From positions 1-8,059 of the forward strand of contig JACMKG010000080.1 in the NCBI GenBank assembly GCA_014380255.1: a DNA stretch of 8,059 bases. Reading direction: 5' to 3'. Position 1 is the stretch's first letter. Every line of letters starts with the position of its first letter. Positions 6,429 through 8,059 of this stretch are shown piece by piece. Below the pieces are notes generated by a model, which had not been told where the DNA came from, made no database searches, and was given only the letters and a program-made list of their open reading frames with translations. This DNA comes from Prolixibacteraceae bacterium (GTDB lineage: Bacteria; Bacteroidota; Bacteroidia; Bacteroidales; Prolixibacteraceae). Both the position numbers and the translations under genes were made by a program.

Positions 6429-8059
6429 ATGAAAAAAAATCTAATTGGATTAATTTTCCCTGGAAGGGGGAAGCTGAAAAAACTGTTTCTTATTATGAAG
6501 CTAACTACCATTTTTATCATCGCGTTAACCATGCAACTCAGTGCAACGGTTTATTCGCAGAGTACCAAATTTAGTTTGGACTTCAAGGATAAAACAGTAC
6601 GTGAAGTTTTTAGCATGATTGAAAATCAAAGCCGGTTCCGGTTCTTCTTCAATGATGATTTTAAACTGATCGACGAAAAGGTCAACCTGAATGTTGCCGG
6701 CGTAAGTGTTGAAGAGATTCTTGACCAATTGTTTGTGAATTCAGAGATTAGCTATAAAGTTTTAACCAACGATTTAATTGTACTGACAGTTGGTGAAAAT
6801 TCATCAATAGCCGATCAGGGCAAAACGGTAAGAGGAAAAGTAGTTGACCCTTCAGGGCTTCCATTACCTGGGGTTACCGTATATTTCAAAGGTACAACAG
6901 GTGGAACTATCACTAATCCGGATGGTACTTTTACTCTTCCTGTACCGGAAAATGGTAAAACACTGGTTTTTTCTTTTGTCGGAATGGGTACCAAAGAAGT
7001 CCCCATGGGTGATCAAACCAATTTCAATGTTACACTTGATGAAAGTTCAATTGGACTGGATGAAGTAATTGCTATTGGTTATGGTGTACAGAAGAAAGAA
7101 TCAATAACAGGCGCTATAACAGGAGTAACTACGGAGGATCTGGAACGGGTGCATTCAAGCACTGTGAGTGCAGCACTGGCAGGTAAACTGGCAGGGGTTA
7201 CGTTCCGTATGCCTGATGGACGTCCCGGTTCATCGGCCAATATCCAGATTCGTAACATGGGTAACCCTTTGTATGTAATCGATGGAATCCAGAAAGATGC
7301 CGGACACTTTAACAACATTTCACCCAATGATATTGCCAGTATTTCTGTATTGAAAGATGCTTCGGCAGCTATTTATGGGGTTCGTGCTGCCAACGGGGTT
7401 GTGGTAGTTACTACCAAACGTGGTAAACTGGGAACTAAAAACACCATTAACATTGACGCGTATACAGGATGGCAAAACTGGTCGCGTTTCCCATCAACCG
7501 TGGGTGCTTACGAATGGATGAACGGAAAAGCGGATGCGGAAATGAACCAGTTTGGCAAGACAGACATCACTGCAGCTGAACTGGAAAAATGGAAAGCAGG
7601 AACTGATCCGGCCTACCGCAGCTTTAACTGGTATGATTTTATTATCCAGCCCAATTCACCTCAGACTTCTATCAACGTGAACACTACGGGGGGTTCTGAT
7701 AAAATCAATTACTATCTATCAGTAACTCGTGTGGATCAAAATTCAGTATTGGGCCGCGAATTCACCTTCGGACGTACCAATATTCAATCAAACATTGATG
7801 CCATAATCACCAAACGCCTGAAGGTAGGTGTCCAGATCAACGGACGTATCGAAACACGTGATAACCCGGGTGTTCCTGGAGGTGATGATTATTGGGCTCC
7901 TCGTTTTGCCTTGTTCCGCAACCGTCCAACTGAACGTCCTTTTGCCAATGACAATCCTGAGTATATCAACAATATCGGTCACATGGCTGAAAACTGGGGT
8001 TTACTTACCAAAGAGAATTCAGGCTACTGGACTGAAGACTGGAGAGTTTTGCATACCAA
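6429..8059 (+). CDS. SusC/RagA-type TonB-dependent receptor with STN signalling domain (3' end outside window)
   Basis: This outer-membrane transporter would import glycan fragments with a SusD-like partner, powered by TonB, and signal to the FecR-like protein. 543 residues are visible of a family usually about 1000-1150 long. The signal peptide is of the long SusC type, residues 1-44: a basic stretch, then a second Met23 and hydrophobic core, ending SATVYSQ. The STN domain is ~45-118 and the carboxypeptidase-regulatory-like domain ~134-205 (VRGKVVDPSGLPLPGVTV). The SusC signature LDEVIAIGYG is at 210-219. The plug is ~225-335 (NPLYVIDGI; SVLKDASAAIYGVRAANGVV from 306) and the barrel begins after it. 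ATG 6429 is chosen over ATG 6425, which is out of frame, and Met23 (6495), because long basic leaders are normal in this family. The plug segment before PLYVIDG is shorter than usual. SusD and further enzymes are expected beyond the right edge. Confidence 0.96.
   Translation, partial: MKKNLIGLIFPGRGKLKKLFLIMKLTTIFIIALTMQLSATVYSQSTKFSLDFKDKTVREVFSMIENQSRFRFFFNDDFKLIDEKVNLNVAGVSVEEILDQLFVNSEISYKVLTNDLIVLTVGENSSIADQGKTVRGKVVDPSGLPLPGVTVYFKGTTGGTITNPDGTFTLPVPENGKTLVFSFVGMGTKEVPMGDQTNFNVTLDESSIGLDEVIAIGYGVQKKESITGAITGVTTEDLERVHSSTVSAALAGKLAGVTFRMPDGRPGSSANIQIRNMGNPLYVIDGIQKDAGHFNNISPNDIASISVLKDASAAIYGVRAANGVVVVTTKRGKLGTKNTINIDAYTGWQNWSRFPSTVGAYEWMNGKADAEMNQFGKTDITAAELEKWKAGTDPAYRSFNWYDFIIQPNSPQTSINVNTTGGSDKINYYLSVTRVDQNSVLGREFTFGRTNIQSNIDAIITKRLKVGVQINGRIETRDNPGVPGGDDYWAPRFALFRNRPTERPFANDNPEYINNIGHMAENWGLLTKENSGYWTEDWRVLHT

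Noticed and set aside
6815..7327. Minus- and plus-strand short frames inside the SusC-like gene
   Set aside because: The SusC frame runs unbroken through this stretch with the regulatory-like domain and plug motifs.

Overview
The window comes from a member of the Bacteroidota, probably a Bacteroidales/Marinilabiliales-type polysaccharide degrader. The evidence is a SusC-type TonB-dependent receptor preceded by a FecI-like sigma factor and a FecR-like anti-sigma factor. Start sites are A/T-rich without clear Shine-Dalgarno sequences, and base composition is moderately A/T-rich. The order-level placement is inference from protein style only.

Layout. Positions 1-1007 (minus) hold a soluble PAS-histidine kinase whose C-terminal end lies beyond the left edge. 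Positions 1008-1352 are a non-coding divergent spacer. Positions 1353-1970 (plus) encode a 205-residue protein I do not recognise. It converges on a glycoside hydrolase family 2 enzyme at 2271-4082 (minus), and the two share one strong symmetric hairpin terminator at 2177-2213. Positions 4083-4438 are an A/T-rich divergent control region. To its right, on the plus strand, come an ECF sigma factor (4439-5038, probable TTG start), an anti-sigma factor with one membrane segment (5158-6291) and a SusC-like receptor with an N-terminal signalling (STN) domain (6429 to the right edge, incomplete).

How the genes probably work together. The right half is the regulatory and uptake head of a polysaccharide utilization locus. 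The receptor would bind a glycan at the outer membrane and signal through its STN domain to the periplasmic part of the FecR-like protein. That would release the sigma factor to transcribe the receptor operon, whose SusD and further enzymes should lie past the right edge. The divergent, exported GH2 enzyme is a plausible member of the same locus and would act on released oligosaccharides. The left half (kinase and unknown protein) shows no clear functional link to this locus.

I found no RNA genes, CRISPR arrays, insertion sequences or phage genes. The most interesting points are the unknown 205-residue protein, the hairpin between fecR and susC whose T-tract lies on the antisense strand, the unusual start region of the sigma factor, and a shortened plug segment in the receptor.
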